A stretch of 64,000 nucleotides of DNA from Gottfriedia luciferensis (GCF_001712755.1 NZ_MDKC01000036.1:62001-126000); one strand, 5' to 3'; positions 43,641-53,314 are shown, counted from the first letter of the stretch. Notes: generated by a model not told the origin, from the sequence alone. Made by a program: numbers and translations.

Positions 43641-46600
43641 ATGTCGTGGTTTACAAAATGGGCCTTTAATAATAAAGCCGCCATTACCTTTTTATCAGTT
43701 CTCATTTTATTAATTGGAGTACTAAGTTACAAAAAGCTTCCGATGGAATTCCTACCTGCTGCAGACCAACCAATTGTTTCTGTCATTGTTATGGGCCAAG
43801 GTACTGATTCGAAAACAATGGAGGATCAAGTAACTACTCCGATCGAAAATGCCGTCTCTGGTGTGAAAGGTAAAAGTCATATTTATTCGAGCACAAGCAA
43901 TGGTTTTTCAAAAATTGATGTATATTATGAATCAGGAACAAATATGAAGGATGCTAAACAAGAAGTCCAAGAATCTTTAAATAAAATCACTCTACCTCAA
44001 AATGTTAGTAAACCTACAATTGTACAATTAAACACTTCCATGATCCCTATCGCAGATGTTGCAATCACTTTCGAGGATGGATTAAGTCCAAATAATATTG
44101 ATTTTGCAAACAAAAAAGTTATTCCATATTTCAAAGACATAAAAGGCGTAGCTGACGTTCAAACATATGGTACAGAAAAATCTTTTGTTTCTGTAAAAAT
44201 CGATAATGCGAAGCTCACGCAGAATAAAGTATCACTAGAAACAGTCATGGGTATTATTCGAGGCCAAAATTCTGCAGTTTCAGTTGGCGAAGGTATTATA
44301 AATGATAAAACTAGTAATATAAAAGTTGTTGGGAATTTAGATAATATAGACAAAGTAAAGAGTCTTATGGTCGCTGATCATGTTAAATTAGCTGATATTG
44401 CAACTGTTGAAGTGAAAAAGCCAGCACACAATCTAACAAGAATCAACGGAAAAGACGGGTTATTATTAATCGTCACAAAGGATAGTAATTCTAATGCTGT
44501 TAGTATTACAAAGGATGTAAGAGAAGCTACTAAACACTTAAATAAGAAATATAAAAATATGAATTCAGATGTCATGGTCGCAACATCGGATATGGTTAAA
44601 ACTTCTGTACATGCAATGATTAAGGAAGTTTTACTTGGTGCATTATTTGCTACGATTGTCATCATGCTATTCTTAAGAAATGTACGTTCAACACTAATTA
44701 CCATTGTTTCAATTCCGCTATCGCTATGTTTAACATTATTTTTACTTGCAGAGTCTGGTATTACACTGAATGTTTTAACACTCGGTGGAGTAGCTGTAGC
44801 AGTTGGACGATTAGTTGATGATAGTATTGTCGTTATTGAGAATATTTTTAGAAAAACTCAATCAGAGAAATTTTCTGTTCAAATGATTATTGATGCTACG
44901 AAAGAAGTCGGAAGTGCAATCACAGCCTCAACTTTAACGACTGTTGCTGTATTTCTACCAATAGGAATTATTAGCACGGGGCTTAAAGATTTTATGCTTC
45001 CTTTTGCTTTAACCATTACTTACTCTTTATTAGCTTCATTATTTGTTGCATTGACGGTCGTTCCATTATTAAGTGCATTCTTCCTTAAAAATGCTAAATT
45101 AAAAGCACATAATCCTTCATTACGATATAAAAAAGTTCTTACTTGGTCATTGAATCATAAATGGGTAATTGTTGTCGTTTCATTATTATTATTTGTCGGC
45201 TCAATTGGTACTTATTTCGCTATGCCAAAAGGGGCAACAGATAATTCTTCATCAGATTTTGTTCAAACAACTTTAACGTATCCGAGTGATACACCAGTCG
45301 AAAAAGTAAAAGAAAACACTCTTAAACTAGAAAAGTATATTCTTGAACAAAAAGGGATAAAAGGAGTTTACACTCAATTAGGTAGTACAGCTGATGCTGC
45401 AAAATATGGAGATGTCCGCTCTTCTACTCAAGCAATCTATTTAATTACATTAGACGATAAAAAACTTACTGACCAAGTCGTAAAAAAAATCAACACGCAA
45501 AAGTCTAACTATGCAGATGCAGAATTAACTACGATGGCATCTAGTTTATTTGGAGGTTCTAAAACCCAAATTACGATCGATGTGGTCGGAAATAATTTAA
45601 ATGATTTAGAGAATACCGCAGGCGAAATTAAAAATAAGATTAAAAATATTGATGGAGTTAAAAAGGTAACTACAAATGAGGAAGATAAAAAAACTGTTTA
45701 TTCTTTAGAGGTTGACCCTTCCAAAGGTAATGCAGAGCAACTATCACAACAATTATTTGTTATGTTGAATCGAACTCCACTTGGTACAGTTACAATTGAT
45801 CAACAACCGACTGATGTTTATCTTGAACCAATATTAGAACCTAAAACTCCTGAGGATATAAAATCAGTACCGATTATGACGAAAACTGGAATGATTCCAG
45901 TATCATCAGTAGCTACACTAAAAGTAGAAGAAAAGTCTTCTAATCTATATCATAAAGATGGCGATCCGTATTTAAGTATTTCTGCCGAAGTAAAGCCAGA
46001 TAAGCTTTCAAAAATTAATGCAGATTTAAATAAAGTTATTTTTGGAGATAAAAAATCAAAAGGCATGAAAATTGCTGATGGTGTAAATGTATACATTGGT
46101 GGGGCTCTTGCTCAACAATCACAAGATTTCTCAGATCTATATATGATCATGCTTGTCTCAATCGGATTAGTTTTCCTAATCATGATTATTACATTTAAAA
46201 CATTCCGTGCACCAATTGCTATACTATGTTCTCTACCTTTAGCGGCGATTGGAGCTGTGCTTGGATTAATTATAAGTCGTATATCCGTTGAACCAACAGC
46301 ACTATTAGGAGCACTGATGCTTATCGGAATTGTCGTGACAAACGCAATCGTATTACTAGATCGAGTAAAACAAAAGGAAAAACAAATGATTCTTCGTGAA
46401 GCAATTATCGATGCTGCAGTAACTCGTATTCGACCAATTCTTATGACGGCTGTAGCTACAATTTGCGCAATGCTACCATTATTATTCAAAAAAGCCGAAA
46501 CTGGTAGCCTTGTATCTCAAAGCCTTGCAGTTGTAGTAATAGGCGGACTAACTGTTTCAACATTATTAACACTAATTGTCATCCCTGTTATTTATGAGTT

Positions 46601-46667
46601 ACTTTATTTTAGAAAGTCTAGAAAACAGCGTAGACAGCAAGATACTAGTAAGCCAGTAAGTTTGTAA
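43641..46667 (+). CDS. RND-family efflux pump (SwrC/AcrB-type)
   Basis: The 1008-aa protein has the 12-helix RND layout with two large external loops. The proton-relay aspartates lie in GRLVDDSIVVIENIF (about residue 395). The GALMLIGIVVTNAIVLLD repeat marks the second half. Length and form match Gram-positive SwrC (YerP), which exports surfactin and other amphiphiles; the substrate here is not known. No membrane-fusion partner is encoded beside it. The ribosome binding site is AAGGGGGG. A perfect palindrome lies upstream. Confidence 0.9.
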   Translation: MSWFTKWAFNNKAAITFLSVLILLIGVLSYKKLPMEFLPAADQPIVSVIVMGQGTDSKTMEDQVTTPIENAVSGVKGKSHIYSSTSNGFSKIDVYYESGTNMKDAKQEVQESLNKITLPQNVSKPTIVQLNTSMIPIADVAITFEDGLSPNNIDFANKKVIPYFKDIKGVADVQTYGTEKSFVSVKIDNAKLTQNKVSLETVMGIIRGQNSAVSVGEGIINDKTSNIKVVGNLDNIDKVKSLMVADHVKLADIATVEVKKPAHNLTRINGKDGLLLIVTKDSNSNAVSITKDVREATKHLNKKYKNMNSDVMVATSDMVKTSVHAMIKEVLLGALFATIVIMLFLRNVRSTLITIVSIPLSLCLTLFLLAESGITLNVLTLGGVAVAVGRLVDDSIVVIENIFRKTQSEKFSVQMIIDATKEVGSAITASTLTTVAVFLPIGIISTGLKDFMLPFALTITYSLLASLFVALTVVPLLSAFFLKNAKLKAHNPSLRYKKVLTWSLNHKWVIVVVSLLLFVGSIGTYFAMPKGATDNSSSDFVQTTLTYPSDTPVEKVKENTLKLEKYILEQKGIKGVYTQLGSTADAAKYGDVRSSTQAIYLITLDDKKLTDQVVKKINTQKSNYADAELTTMASSLFGGSKTQITIDVVGNNLNDLENTAGEIKNKIKNIDGVKKVTTNEEDKKTVYSLEVDPSKGNAEQLSQQLFVMLNRTPLGTVTIDQQPTDVYLEPILEPKTPEDIKSVPIMTKTGMIPVSSVATLKVEEKSSNLYHKDGDPYLSISAEVKPDKLSKINADLNKVIFGDKKSKGMKIADGVNVYIGGALAQQSQDFSDLYMIMLVSIGLVFLIMIITFKTFRAPIAILCSLPLAAIGAVLGLIISRISVEPTALLGALMLIGIVVTNAIVLLDRVKQKEKQMILREAIIDAAVTRIRPILMTAVATICAMLPLLFKKAETGSLVSQSLAVVVIGGLTVSTLLTLIVIPVIYELLYFRKSRKQRRQQDTSKPVSL

Positions 46668-46673
46668 ATAAAT

Positions 46674-46714
46674 AAGGATATCTCAATGTTTTTGAGATAT
46701 CCCCTTTTTTTTTT
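46674..46714 (+). terminator. Terminator of the RND gene
   Basis: GGATATCTCAA-TGTT-TTTGAGATATCC followed by a long T run. Confidence 0.85.
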
Positions 46715-46767
46715 TGATAGAGATCAGTTACAAACACTTTGTGAACTCGTTTTAATTCAAATATATA

Positions 46768-46809
46768 CAAAAAACACAAGGAAAACTGAATTAGCCTTGT
46801 GTTTTTTGT
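46768..46809 (-). terminator. Terminator of the nprR-like/pro-peptide operon
   Basis: ACAAAAAACACAAGG pairs with CCTTGTGTTTTTTGT 10 bp beyond the end of the pro-peptide gene. Confidence 0.8.
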
Positions 46810-46818
46810 ATTTCGCCA

Positions 46819-46971
46819 TCAACTTCCTGGAGGTTTTGGATCATCTTCCTGCTTATTTGATGCGTAAATTTCATTGTTTGGCGAATGATGACTTTGAATC
46901 GTATTTATTCCTACACTCACCAGAACAGTAATAACTAAGGAAAGAGCGATAAGTTTAATCTTCTTTTTCAT
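46819..46971 (-). CDS. Pro-peptide of an NprX-like quorum-sensing signal (50 aa)
   Basis: Immediately behind the NprR-like receptor, overlapping its stop by 4 bp (ATGA), a 50-codon frame reads MKKKIKLIALSLVITVLVSV, GINTIQSHHSPNNEIYASNK and QEDDPKPPGS. It has a basic N-terminus, a Sec-type hydrophobic core and a short hydrophilic tail, the layout of exported NprX, PapR and Phr precursors. ACAGGAG lies 7 nt before the ATG and a terminator follows. In this class the mature signal is usually the last 5-8 residues, or nearly so; KPPGS or DPKPPGS are candidates. After export and cleavage the peptide would be re-imported by an oligopeptide permease and bind the receptor. Confidence 0.8.
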   Translation of the reverse strand: MKKKIKLIALSLVITVLVSVGINTIQSHHSPNNEIYASNKQEDDPKPPGS

Positions 46972-48227
46972 CTGAGAACTCCTGTATTATGTGTCTTCTT
47001 CATTTGATGTAAACTGATTTGTAAATACTTATTAGCTAAAAGTGTGTCGCCTTGTCTTTGGTAATATTCAGCAATTCGTTCACTGTATTCATAAACCTTC
47101 ATTCGATTACCATGTTTCTCCATAATTGGTAAGCCGTCTGCCACTAAATACAGGATTAGTGCCTTCTCTTCATTTTTTGCTTCAAAATATAATACTCGTA
47201 ATTTCACATATTCTATTCTTGTTGTATCTTCGAATGACCCTAGTTCTTGTTCTAACATATTCACAACTTGTTCATTTTTTTGTAGCTTTAGCAAATGAGT
47301 AGCAATATTACCTATTGTAAGGTAATAACTCTCAGTATATTTCTCTATTAACGCAAGGGATTTATAATAACACTCCAACGCTTTTTCTGAAAAATTTTGT
47401 GTCCCATATAAAAAACCTAAATTATGCCAAGCCATTTCTTCAATTGTTGTGTTTTGAATTAATTCTGCATCATCTAGTATTTCTTTTAATAAATTTTCTG
47501 CTCTTTCATATTCACCTGTTTCAGTTAAATGGATTGATAAAATAGTTTTCACATCTAACATTCTAATAATATTATTTCTTTTTTTGAAAACTTCAAGAGC
47601 ATTATTACCGAAATAGATTGCTAATGCAGATTGTCCTAATCTACAATGCATTAAGGATTTTAAATAATAATATTCAGTAATGTCGTCACGATACTGTTTT
47701 CTTAAATCTTTTACCTCTTCCAGTAAGTCTAAAGATTTAATAAAATTGTTCCTTTTATGATTAAAAATTGCATTTAATACATTCCAAACAAATAGTTCAA
47801 ACTCAGAAAACATCTTCGTATTTTGACCCATTTTTTCAATTAATTTCTCTGCCAAATCGACCTGATTTAAAAACAAAGTATACCTTAGCATGTATAATTC
47901 ATATACATAAAGCAATTCTGTATATTGGACGAACTCCTTATATTCCGTTAGATCTAGATAGAGTGTATTTGCTTTTTTATGATGCAGTCGTTCAATTGCA
48001 TCATAGAACTCCTGTAGTTTTATTTTAATGTGACTAACTTTATTTTTTTCATCTTCAATTGATATACCTAGCTTCATACACAATAAGTTTAAAGTTTCGA
48101 TATTAACCTCTTTTGAGTTGTTCTCTATCTTACTTAAATGAGAAATTGAACAAATTCCATCACATAGTTGTTCTTGTGTCATCTGTTGTTTTTTTCGATG
48201 GTAATTAATAATTTTTCCAATTTTCAT
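46968..48227 (-). CDS. nprR: NprR-like RRNPP-family receptor-regulator (HTH + TPR)
   Basis: The 419-aa protein has an N-terminal XRE HTH (IGKIINYHRKKQQMTQEQL, ISHLSKIENNSKEVNIETLN, residues about 3-58), then a linker and a long helical TPR region (about 70-419, e.g. AWHNLGFLYGTQNFSEKALE). Length and design match NprR (about 423 aa) better than PlcR (about 285 aa) or Rap proteins, which lack the HTH. NprR links cell density to extracellular protease production and, in its apo form, to sporulation control. The overlapping signal-peptide gene strongly supports a quorum-sensing role. Local targets are unknown. The nearby element C lies upstream of its promoter. Confidence 0.85.
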   Translation of the reverse strand: MKIGKIINYHRKKQQMTQEQLCDGICSISHLSKIENNSKEVNIETLNLLCMKLGISIEDEKNKVSHIKIKLQEFYDAIERLHHKKANTLYLDLTEYKEFVQYTELLYVYELYMLRYTLFLNQVDLAEKLIEKMGQNTKMFSEFELFVWNVLNAIFNHKRNNFIKSLDLLEEVKDLRKQYRDDITEYYYLKSLMHCRLGQSALAIYFGNNALEVFKKRNNIIRMLDVKTILSIHLTETGEYERAENLLKEILDDAELIQNTTIEEMAWHNLGFLYGTQNFSEKALECYYKSLALIEKYTESYYLTIGNIATHLLKLQKNEQVVNMLEQELGSFEDTTRIEYVKLRVLYFEAKNEEKALILYLVADGLPIMEKHGNRMKVYEYSERIAEYYQRQGDTLLANKYLQISLHQMKKTHNTGVLR

Positions 48228-48344
48228 AGGTATTTTCCTTAAATATTATTTTAATATTGTTAATATTCATTATAGTGTAAAACTACTCCTATTTCATCTT
48301 ACATTTTTTCCCATGATTATAAAACTCTAATTATATATATATAC

Positions 48345-48380
48345 TAAAAAAAGCATAGAGCCTAATACAGACTCTATGCT
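48345..48380 (-). terminator. Terminator of the chitobiose-type operon, separated from it by element C
   Basis: AGCATAGAG (48352-48360) pairs with CTCTATGCT (48372-48380), with UUUUUUU downstream on the minus strand. It lies 395 bp after the chbG stop because element C is inserted between them. Confidence 0.75.
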
Positions 48381-48381
48381 A
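48363..48381. repeat. Left 19-bp direct repeat flanking element C
   Basis: TAATACAGACTCTATGCTA, covering the terminator loop and one stem arm, recurs at 48741-48759 with one change. Confidence 0.8.
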
Positions 48382-48740
48382 CACGCTATAGAAAAAAGAT
48401 GTTGTCAGTTAAATAAGTAGAATCATGTTGATTTCCACTACAGGGTGCTCGCTTTCCGCGGGGCGAGACCTGAGCCTCCTCGTCACGTTCGTTCCTGCGG
48501 GGTCTCAGCCTTCCCGCATATCCCACAGGAGTCGAGCACCCTTTCGTTCCAATCAACTACTCAAATATAAAAAACTAATCTTATTAACCAATAAAAATTC
48601 CGATGAGAACCCCAAAATACTCCTGATCTTAAATTTAATAATGATTTTGTTTAATTTTTGAACAAGTGAATTTACAATCAGGTCAATTAAAAACGTAAAT
48701 ATTTGATTTGCAAGAGTCAACGCATTGAATAAATTTATCT
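48382..48740 (-). mobile_element. Diverged MITE-like repeat element, copy C (359 bp)
   Basis: This holds the same GC-rich core as copies A and B in reverse orientation (about 48426-48560, from TGTTGATTTCCACTACAGG to CGTTCCAATCAAC). Its left end, CACGCTATAGAAAAA, matches the copy A terminus CACGCTGTTGAAAAA. Part of the AT-rich arm is recognisable (AATCAG...GTCAATTAAAAACG) but shortened, and the far end is too diverged to match. It lies between 19-bp direct repeats. Open frames over it are artefacts. Confidence 0.75.
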
Positions 48741-48759
48741 TAATTCAGACTCTATGCTA
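48741..48759. repeat. Right 19-bp direct repeat flanking element C
   Basis: TAATTCAGACTCTATGCTA matches the left copy at 18 of 19 positions, about 15 bp after the chbG stop. Confidence 0.8.
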
Positions 48760-48774
48760 GTTAATTAAATTACT

Positions 48775-49482
48775 CTATAATAAATCAATCACTCTTGGTA
48801 GTTTTACAGTAGATAAAATTAGTGTCTCTTTTACTCGATCTTTGGCGTAAGAAGAATTGTTTAGTATCTCGTGATCAAGATATCCAGGATGGCACATGAC
48901 TTCAACAGATTGACCGTTCTGAACCCGTGTTAATATCTTTTCAAAATAATCATCTGTCACGCCTTCCCCATAGAAATCATGAAGAAATACATCCGTAAAA
49001 GGAGCGACTCCTTGTAAAGCATTTTCAGAAATACGTCTAGCACTTAAATTATATTTTTGAGCTAACTTCTGTACGACTGGTAAAAACTCAGGTACGGTAT
49101 GAACATGGTGGTGGCTATCAAAGTGGGTTGGTTTTAGGCCCGATTCTAAGAATTTTTCTATTTGTGCAGTCCATTCTCTTTCTAATTCATCCAGTGATAT
49201 ATTTTTATCTTCAAAGAATTCATGTCTACTTTTAAAATTACCATGTTCATTAACAAGTGTTGGAACATCATTTAAAAGGGGCTTTCCACATGTTAGAACA
49301 AGATGGATTCCTACTTGAAGGCTTGGATTTTCTTTTGCTAGCTCTACTGCGTGACTTACGCCGGACATATTCATCATCATCGTAGCTGAGTTAACAACCC
49401 CATTTTTATGTGCATCAATTATTCCATAATTAATTCCCCTTGAATAACCAAAATCGTCTGCATTCACAATTAATTTAATCAT
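48775..49482 (-). CDS. chbG: ChbG/YdjC-family carbohydrate deacetylase
   Basis: The 235-aa TIM-barrel-like hydrolase has the metal-binding [12 protein letters not shown] at the start and [14 protein letters not shown] in the middle, plus [11 protein letters not shown] near the end. E. coli ChbG removes one acetyl group from chitobiose-6-P so that ChbF can act. It overlaps the GH4 gene by 4 bp (ATGA) and closes the EIIB-EIIC-EIIA-GH4 operon, which points to diacetylchitobiose as the PTS substrate. The operon terminator lies beyond the inserted element C. Confidence 0.88.
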   Translation of the reverse strand: MIKLIVNADDFGYSRGINYGIIDAHKNGVVNSATMMMNMSGVSHAVELAKENPSLQVGIHLVLTCGKPLLNDVPTLVNEHGNFKSRHEFFEDKNISLDELEREWTAQIEKFLESGLKPTHFDSHHHVHTVPEFLPVVQKLAQKYNLSARRISENALQGVAPFTDVFLHDFYGEGVTDDYFEKILTRVQNGQSVEVMCHPGYLDHEILNNSSYAKDRVKETLILSTVKLPRVIDLL

Positions 49483-50810
49483 TTAACTTTCACCTCTTTA
49501 AAAAATTGAGGTAAGTATTTTTTATGTGCTTCTAGCATTTCATCAACAATTTCCTTAGCAACTTTATCCGATGCCACTAACGGGTTAATCGTTAATGCTA
49601 GAATTGCCAAATCATAATCACCTGTTACCGCTGCTTCACAAGCTACTCTTTCAAATGATTTGATTTGTTGAACGAGCCCTCTTACAGATACCGGTAAATC
49701 CCCCATTACGATTGGTTTTGGGCCATCCTTTGTAATGACACAGCTAACCTCTACTGCTGAGTCATTAGGAATACTAGCAATCGAACCATTATTCATCGTA
49801 TTAACTGGTTGAATATCACCTTTATCATTATATATAGAAGAAATTAAGCGAACCGCCGCATCACTATAATAGGCTCCTCCGCGTTTTTCGAGCTGAGGTG
49901 GTTTGATTGAGAGGTTTGGATCTTTATAAAGTTCAAAAAGATCATCCTCTAATTTTTTAACAACTTCAGCACGAGTCCCTACAGTTTCGGCATTTTTTAT
50001 ATCTTTTTCAACCATTTCACGAGTTTTATAATAATAGTTATGATAAGGACAAGGTAGTGCATTTAAAGCACGAAGAAACTCAGGTTCCCATCCATATCCT
50101 TGAATATTCTTAACAAAACTAGAGTTTTCTGGATTCGTTAATAATTCAATGACTTGTTCTTTTACACTTTCACCGTCAACAAACACATCTAATCCATAAA
50201 CCATATGATTTAATCCAGCAAAATCAATCCGAACACGAGAATGCTCAACATTTAATAATTTGGCAATTCCCATTTCCATTCCAATTGGGACATTACATAA
50301 ACCAACTACTTTTCGATGGTCGGTGTAACGAAGTACCGCTTCAGTAACCATACCAGCGGGATTCGTAAAATTTACTAACCACGCATTTGGACATAGATCC
50401 CTCATATCTTTTACAATATCTAAAATGACTGGAATTGTTCGCAAACCTTTAAATAATCCTCCTGGTCAATTTGTTTCTTGACCAAGTACACCATATTTTA
50501 AAGGTATTCTTTCATCCTTTGCCCTCGCATCTAACAAACCAACGCGAAATTGCGTTGTAACAAAATCAGCATCTTTAAGTGCCTCTTTTCGATCAAGTGT
50601 CAAATGAACTTCTACTGGAAGACCTGCCTTTTGAAACATTCGTTTTGCTAATTGACCAACAATCTCTAATTTCTCTTTGCCTTCTTCAACATCTACAAGC
50701 CATAGCTCTCGTAATGGAAGCTCATTGTACCGCTTAATAAAACCTTCCACTAACTCTGGAGTATAACTAGATCCTCCACCAATTGTCGCAATTTTGATTG
50801 ATTTTCCCAT
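49479..50810 (-). pseudogene. chbF: GH4 6-phospho-beta-glycosidase (ChbF-like) broken by one in-frame TGA
   Basis: The frame runs from ATG 50810 (MGKSIKIATIGGGSSYTPEL) to the stop at 49479, and is interrupted only by TGA at 50466-50468. On either side it matches the intact paralogue at 25533 in the same frame. The broken spot is the active-site loop: GQETN-stop-PGGLFKGLRTIPV against GQETNGAGGLFKGLRTIPV. A single G to T change of GGA (in NGPGG) explains it. The rest, including CNVPIGMEMG and GLNHMVYGL, is well kept, so the event is recent, a sequence error, or suppressed by read-through. An internal restart would lack the NAD-binding domain and be inactive. Confidence 0.88.
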
Positions 50811-50826
50811 CCTATGTAGCCTCCTT

Positions 50827-51147
50827 TTATTGGTTGCTTACCTCTTGCCGCAGTTCAATAATCTCCCTTGCTAAATCTTTAAGTGTCATTGCTGTCATTA
50901 AATGATCTTGTGCATGAATTAATAGAATTGGCGTATCAAAATCTTCTCCACCAGCCTCTGCTTGAATCAATTGAGTTTGAAAGCGATGTGCTTGACTAAA
51001 CTCGCGATCTGCCTCTGCAAGCTTCTCAAAAGCTAGCTCAAAATTCTTTTCTTTTGCTGCATACATTCCCTCCATTGAAAGACTTCTAGCATTTCCACTA
51101 TGCAAGATTAACTGAAAGGAAAGGTTGTACAATTCTTCTTTTGTCAC
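50827..51147 (-). CDS. chbA: PTS lactose/cellobiose-family EIIA of the chitobiose-type operon
   Basis: This EIIA (106 aa) carries the phospho-histidine in LIHAQDHLMTAMTL and the family segment LILHSGNARSLSMEGMYAAK. The longest frame adds 48 unsupported codons; AAAGGGTG lies about 8 nt before GTG at 51147 (MTKEELYNLSF), giving the usual length. It is a paralogue of the EIIA at 25183, and lies between EIIC and the broken GH4 gene. Confidence 0.88.
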   Translation of the reverse strand: MTKEELYNLSFQLILHSGNARSLSMEGMYAAKEKNFELAFEKLAEADREFSQAHRFQTQLIQAEAGGEDFDTPILLIHAQDHLMTAMTLKDLAREIIELRQEVSNQ

Positions 51148-51245
51148 TAGAATCACACCCTTTACTAGAATGTAAGAATACAATACCAAGAGCCTGCCTA
51201 TAGGCAAGCTTCCAGTGTGTTTACACAGAATCAAAAATCTAAAGG

Positions 51246-51290
51246 TGCCCAGACAAATTGAAAGCGAGCGCTTAGCAGGTAGTCTGGGCA
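51246..51290 (-). terminator. Intercistronic hairpin between EIIC and EIIA
   Basis: TGCCCAGAC (51246-51254) pairs perfectly with GTCTGGGCA (51282-51290) around a partly structured loop. The following minus-strand tract (CUUUAGAUUUUUG) is only moderately U-rich, so partial termination or mRNA processing is likely. A second palindrome, TGCCTATAGGCA, lies at 51195-51206. Confidence 0.5.
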
Positions 51291-51309
51291 ATCCCCTTTT
51301 TTGCTTTTC

Positions 51310-52629
51310 TTATTTTGGTGAGCCTTGTTCAGTTTGTAAATTTTGTTTATCCCACATTCTAAAGAATGGGAAGTAAATTAAGAATGCTATAACAAGATTA
51401 ATCAATTGCATTGCAGAGCCTCTCCAGTTACCTCCAGTTGCTAGCCAACCGCCGATAATTGGTGGAGTCGTCCAAGGAATTGCAATACCATGTGTTTTTG
51501 GAGCAAATCCCGTTTTCATTCCTATATATGTGGTTACAACAAGTACTAATGGCGTTAGAATAAATGGAACTAATAGCAATGGATTCATTACGACAGGGGC
51601 ACCGAATGTAATTGGTTCATTAATATTGAAAATACCAGGTCCAATCGATAGCCTTCCTAGTTGTTTTGCATGCTGACTCTTTGCAAATAATAGCATCATA
51701 AGTGCAAAACAAATTGTTGCACCAGAACCACCCATGTAGATGAAGATATCAAAGAATTGTTGTGTAACAACATTTGGCATTGCATGATGAGCTTGAAGAG
51801 CTAAACGGTTTGCATCAGTTGCTGCTAACCATACTGGACCCATTACACCACCAACAATTGCCGCACCGTGTAAACCAACGGACCATAATAACTGAATTAA
51901 TAATACAGCAATTAACGCGCCAGCTAATGAACCACCAAGTCTACTAAGTGGATCTTGTAATAGATCCCCAACGACATTGTGTAAAGTTTCATAGTGTGTA
52001 TGTTCAATTAATAAACGAATAATCCATACTAAGAGAATAACTAGAAATGCAGGGAATAATGCAACGAATGATTTACTTACACTAGGTGGTACACCATCCG
52101 GCATCTTAATAACAAAATTCCTTTGAATTACCCATCTATAAATTTCAGTTGAGAACAACGCGATTATAATAGCAACAAACAGACCCTTACTACCTAAAAA
52201 TGCCATAGGGAGTACTCCGCCTACTTTAATAGCAGCAGTTGCTCCATCTGGTGTAAACATTGTGAAGTATGGTGTTGATAAAATAAATGAAGCAATCGAG
52301 ATCGCACCAGCATTCAACGCATCTACTTTGTAATGTTCAGCGAGTCGATATGCGATACCAAATCCTGCAATGAGCGCCATTATATCAAATGAAGCACTTA
52401 CCGGATAAAGAAGCTTTGTTTGCCAAGCGGCACCAAATGTTTTTGCCATAAAATCCGGATATCCGTCAAACGGTAAGAAGCCTAAGATTAAGAAAATAGA
52501 ACCGACAATAATAAGAGGCAGTGTTAAAATAATTCCATCACGTAATGCTTGCAAGTGTCTTTGACCTGCAATTTTTCCAGCAATAGGCATTACTTTCTCT
52601 TCTAACGTTTGAGTAAAGTTGGCCATCAT
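51310..52629 (-). CDS. chbC: PTS lactose/cellobiose-family EIIC of the chitobiose-type operon
   Basis: The 439-aa permease has about ten membrane helices. It carries IAGQRHLQALRDGIILTLPL at the start, the conserved GPGIFNINEPITFGAPVVMNP loop and YMGGSGATICF. Together with EIIB (52649) and EIIA (50827) it forms a complete transporter; chbG in the operon suggests diacetylchitobiose as substrate. The start codon is one of two adjacent ATGs after TAGGGGTGA. Confidence 0.9.
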   Translation of the reverse strand: MMANFTQTLEEKVMPIAGKIAGQRHLQALRDGIILTLPLIIVGSIFLILGFLPFDGYPDFMAKTFGAAWQTKLLYPVSASFDIMALIAGFGIAYRLAEHYKVDALNAGAISIASFILSTPYFTMFTPDGATAAIKVGGVLPMAFLGSKGLFVAIIIALFSTEIYRWVIQRNFVIKMPDGVPPSVSKSFVALFPAFLVILLVWIIRLLIEHTHYETLHNVVGDLLQDPLSRLGGSLAGALIAVLLIQLLWSVGLHGAAIVGGVMGPVWLAATDANRLALQAHHAMPNVVTQQFFDIFIYMGGSGATICFALMMLLFAKSQHAKQLGRLSIGPGIFNINEPITFGAPVVMNPLLLVPFILTPLVLVVTTYIGMKTGFAPKTHGIAIPWTTPPIIGGWLATGGNWRGSAMQLINLVIAFLIYFPFFRMWDKQNLQTEQGSPK

Positions 52630-52648
52630 AAATCACCCCTATATGAAA

Positions 52649-52954
52649 TTATGAACCTATTAAATCGATTGCAAATTTCAGGACCTCTGCTCCTTTACAC
52701 ATCCCGTAATGAACCGGATTGATGGCATCAACTGGTATTCCTTTTTGTAAACCTTCTTTTTTTAATTGTGGGAGTAGGTACCTTACTTGGGGCCCTACAA
52801 GTAATACATCTGCTTGATCAAGATGATTTTTAACATCATTAGCACTCACTGCCCAAATCCTTGCATCGATTCCTTCAGATTTTGCAGCAGCTTCCATTTT
52901 TGTAACTAATAAACTTGTAGACATACCGGCAGCACAACATAATAATATGTTCAT
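52649..52954 (-). CDS. chbB: PTS lactose/cellobiose-family EIIB of the chitobiose-type operon
   Basis: The 101-aa EIIB begins [20 protein letters not shown], with the P-loop cysteine for phosphorylation (CCAAGMST). It is the first gene of the operon, preceded by AAAGGGGG and a cre-like box. Compared with the EIIB at 28601 (VCAGGMSS) it is closer to the ChbB/LicB type. Confidence 0.9.
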   Translation of the reverse strand: MNILLCCAAGMSTSLLVTKMEAAAKSEGIDARIWAVSANDVKNHLDQADVLLVGPQVRYLLPQLKKEGLQKGIPVDAINPVHYGMCKGAEVLKFAIDLIGS

Positions 52955-52975
52955 TTAATCCCCCTTTCTCTCTAA

Positions 52976-52989
52976 AGGAAACGCTTACA
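52976..52989 (-). promoter_or_regulatory. cre-like site upstream of the chitobiose-type operon
   Basis: The minus strand reads TGTAAGCGTTTCCT, matching the cre consensus at all but two positions. It is 22 bp from the EIIB start, suitable for repression by CcpA. Confidence 0.6.
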
Positions 52990-53314
52990 ATACAATTAAA
53001 CTTCTACTAACAAGCAGAATCTACCCCTAACCTCTCTCCCTCTAGAATTTTAATCTCAAGAAATATATATTCACCATTTTGGACAATAGGACAAATCTAA
53101 AAAATATTTTTTTTTAATTGAACGCTATAAATTACTACTCCTAAAGTCGCTTAAAATAAAGCTTTGTACAAGCCTAAAGTATGATAACTAATCAAACTTA
53201 ACTGACAGGGTTTTACAATTAAAAGATCTGAAAAAAGTCTCGTATTTGTACTATATAATGCATGTATTTTGAACTGAAATACTAGTTTGGAAAACCGATC
53301 ATCTTTAAATCTAG

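Noticed and set aside
49479-50810. Frameshift in the GH4 gene, or two separate genes
   Set aside because: Both halves are in the same frame, with only one TGA codon between them, so it is a nonsense change, not a frameshift or gene fission.
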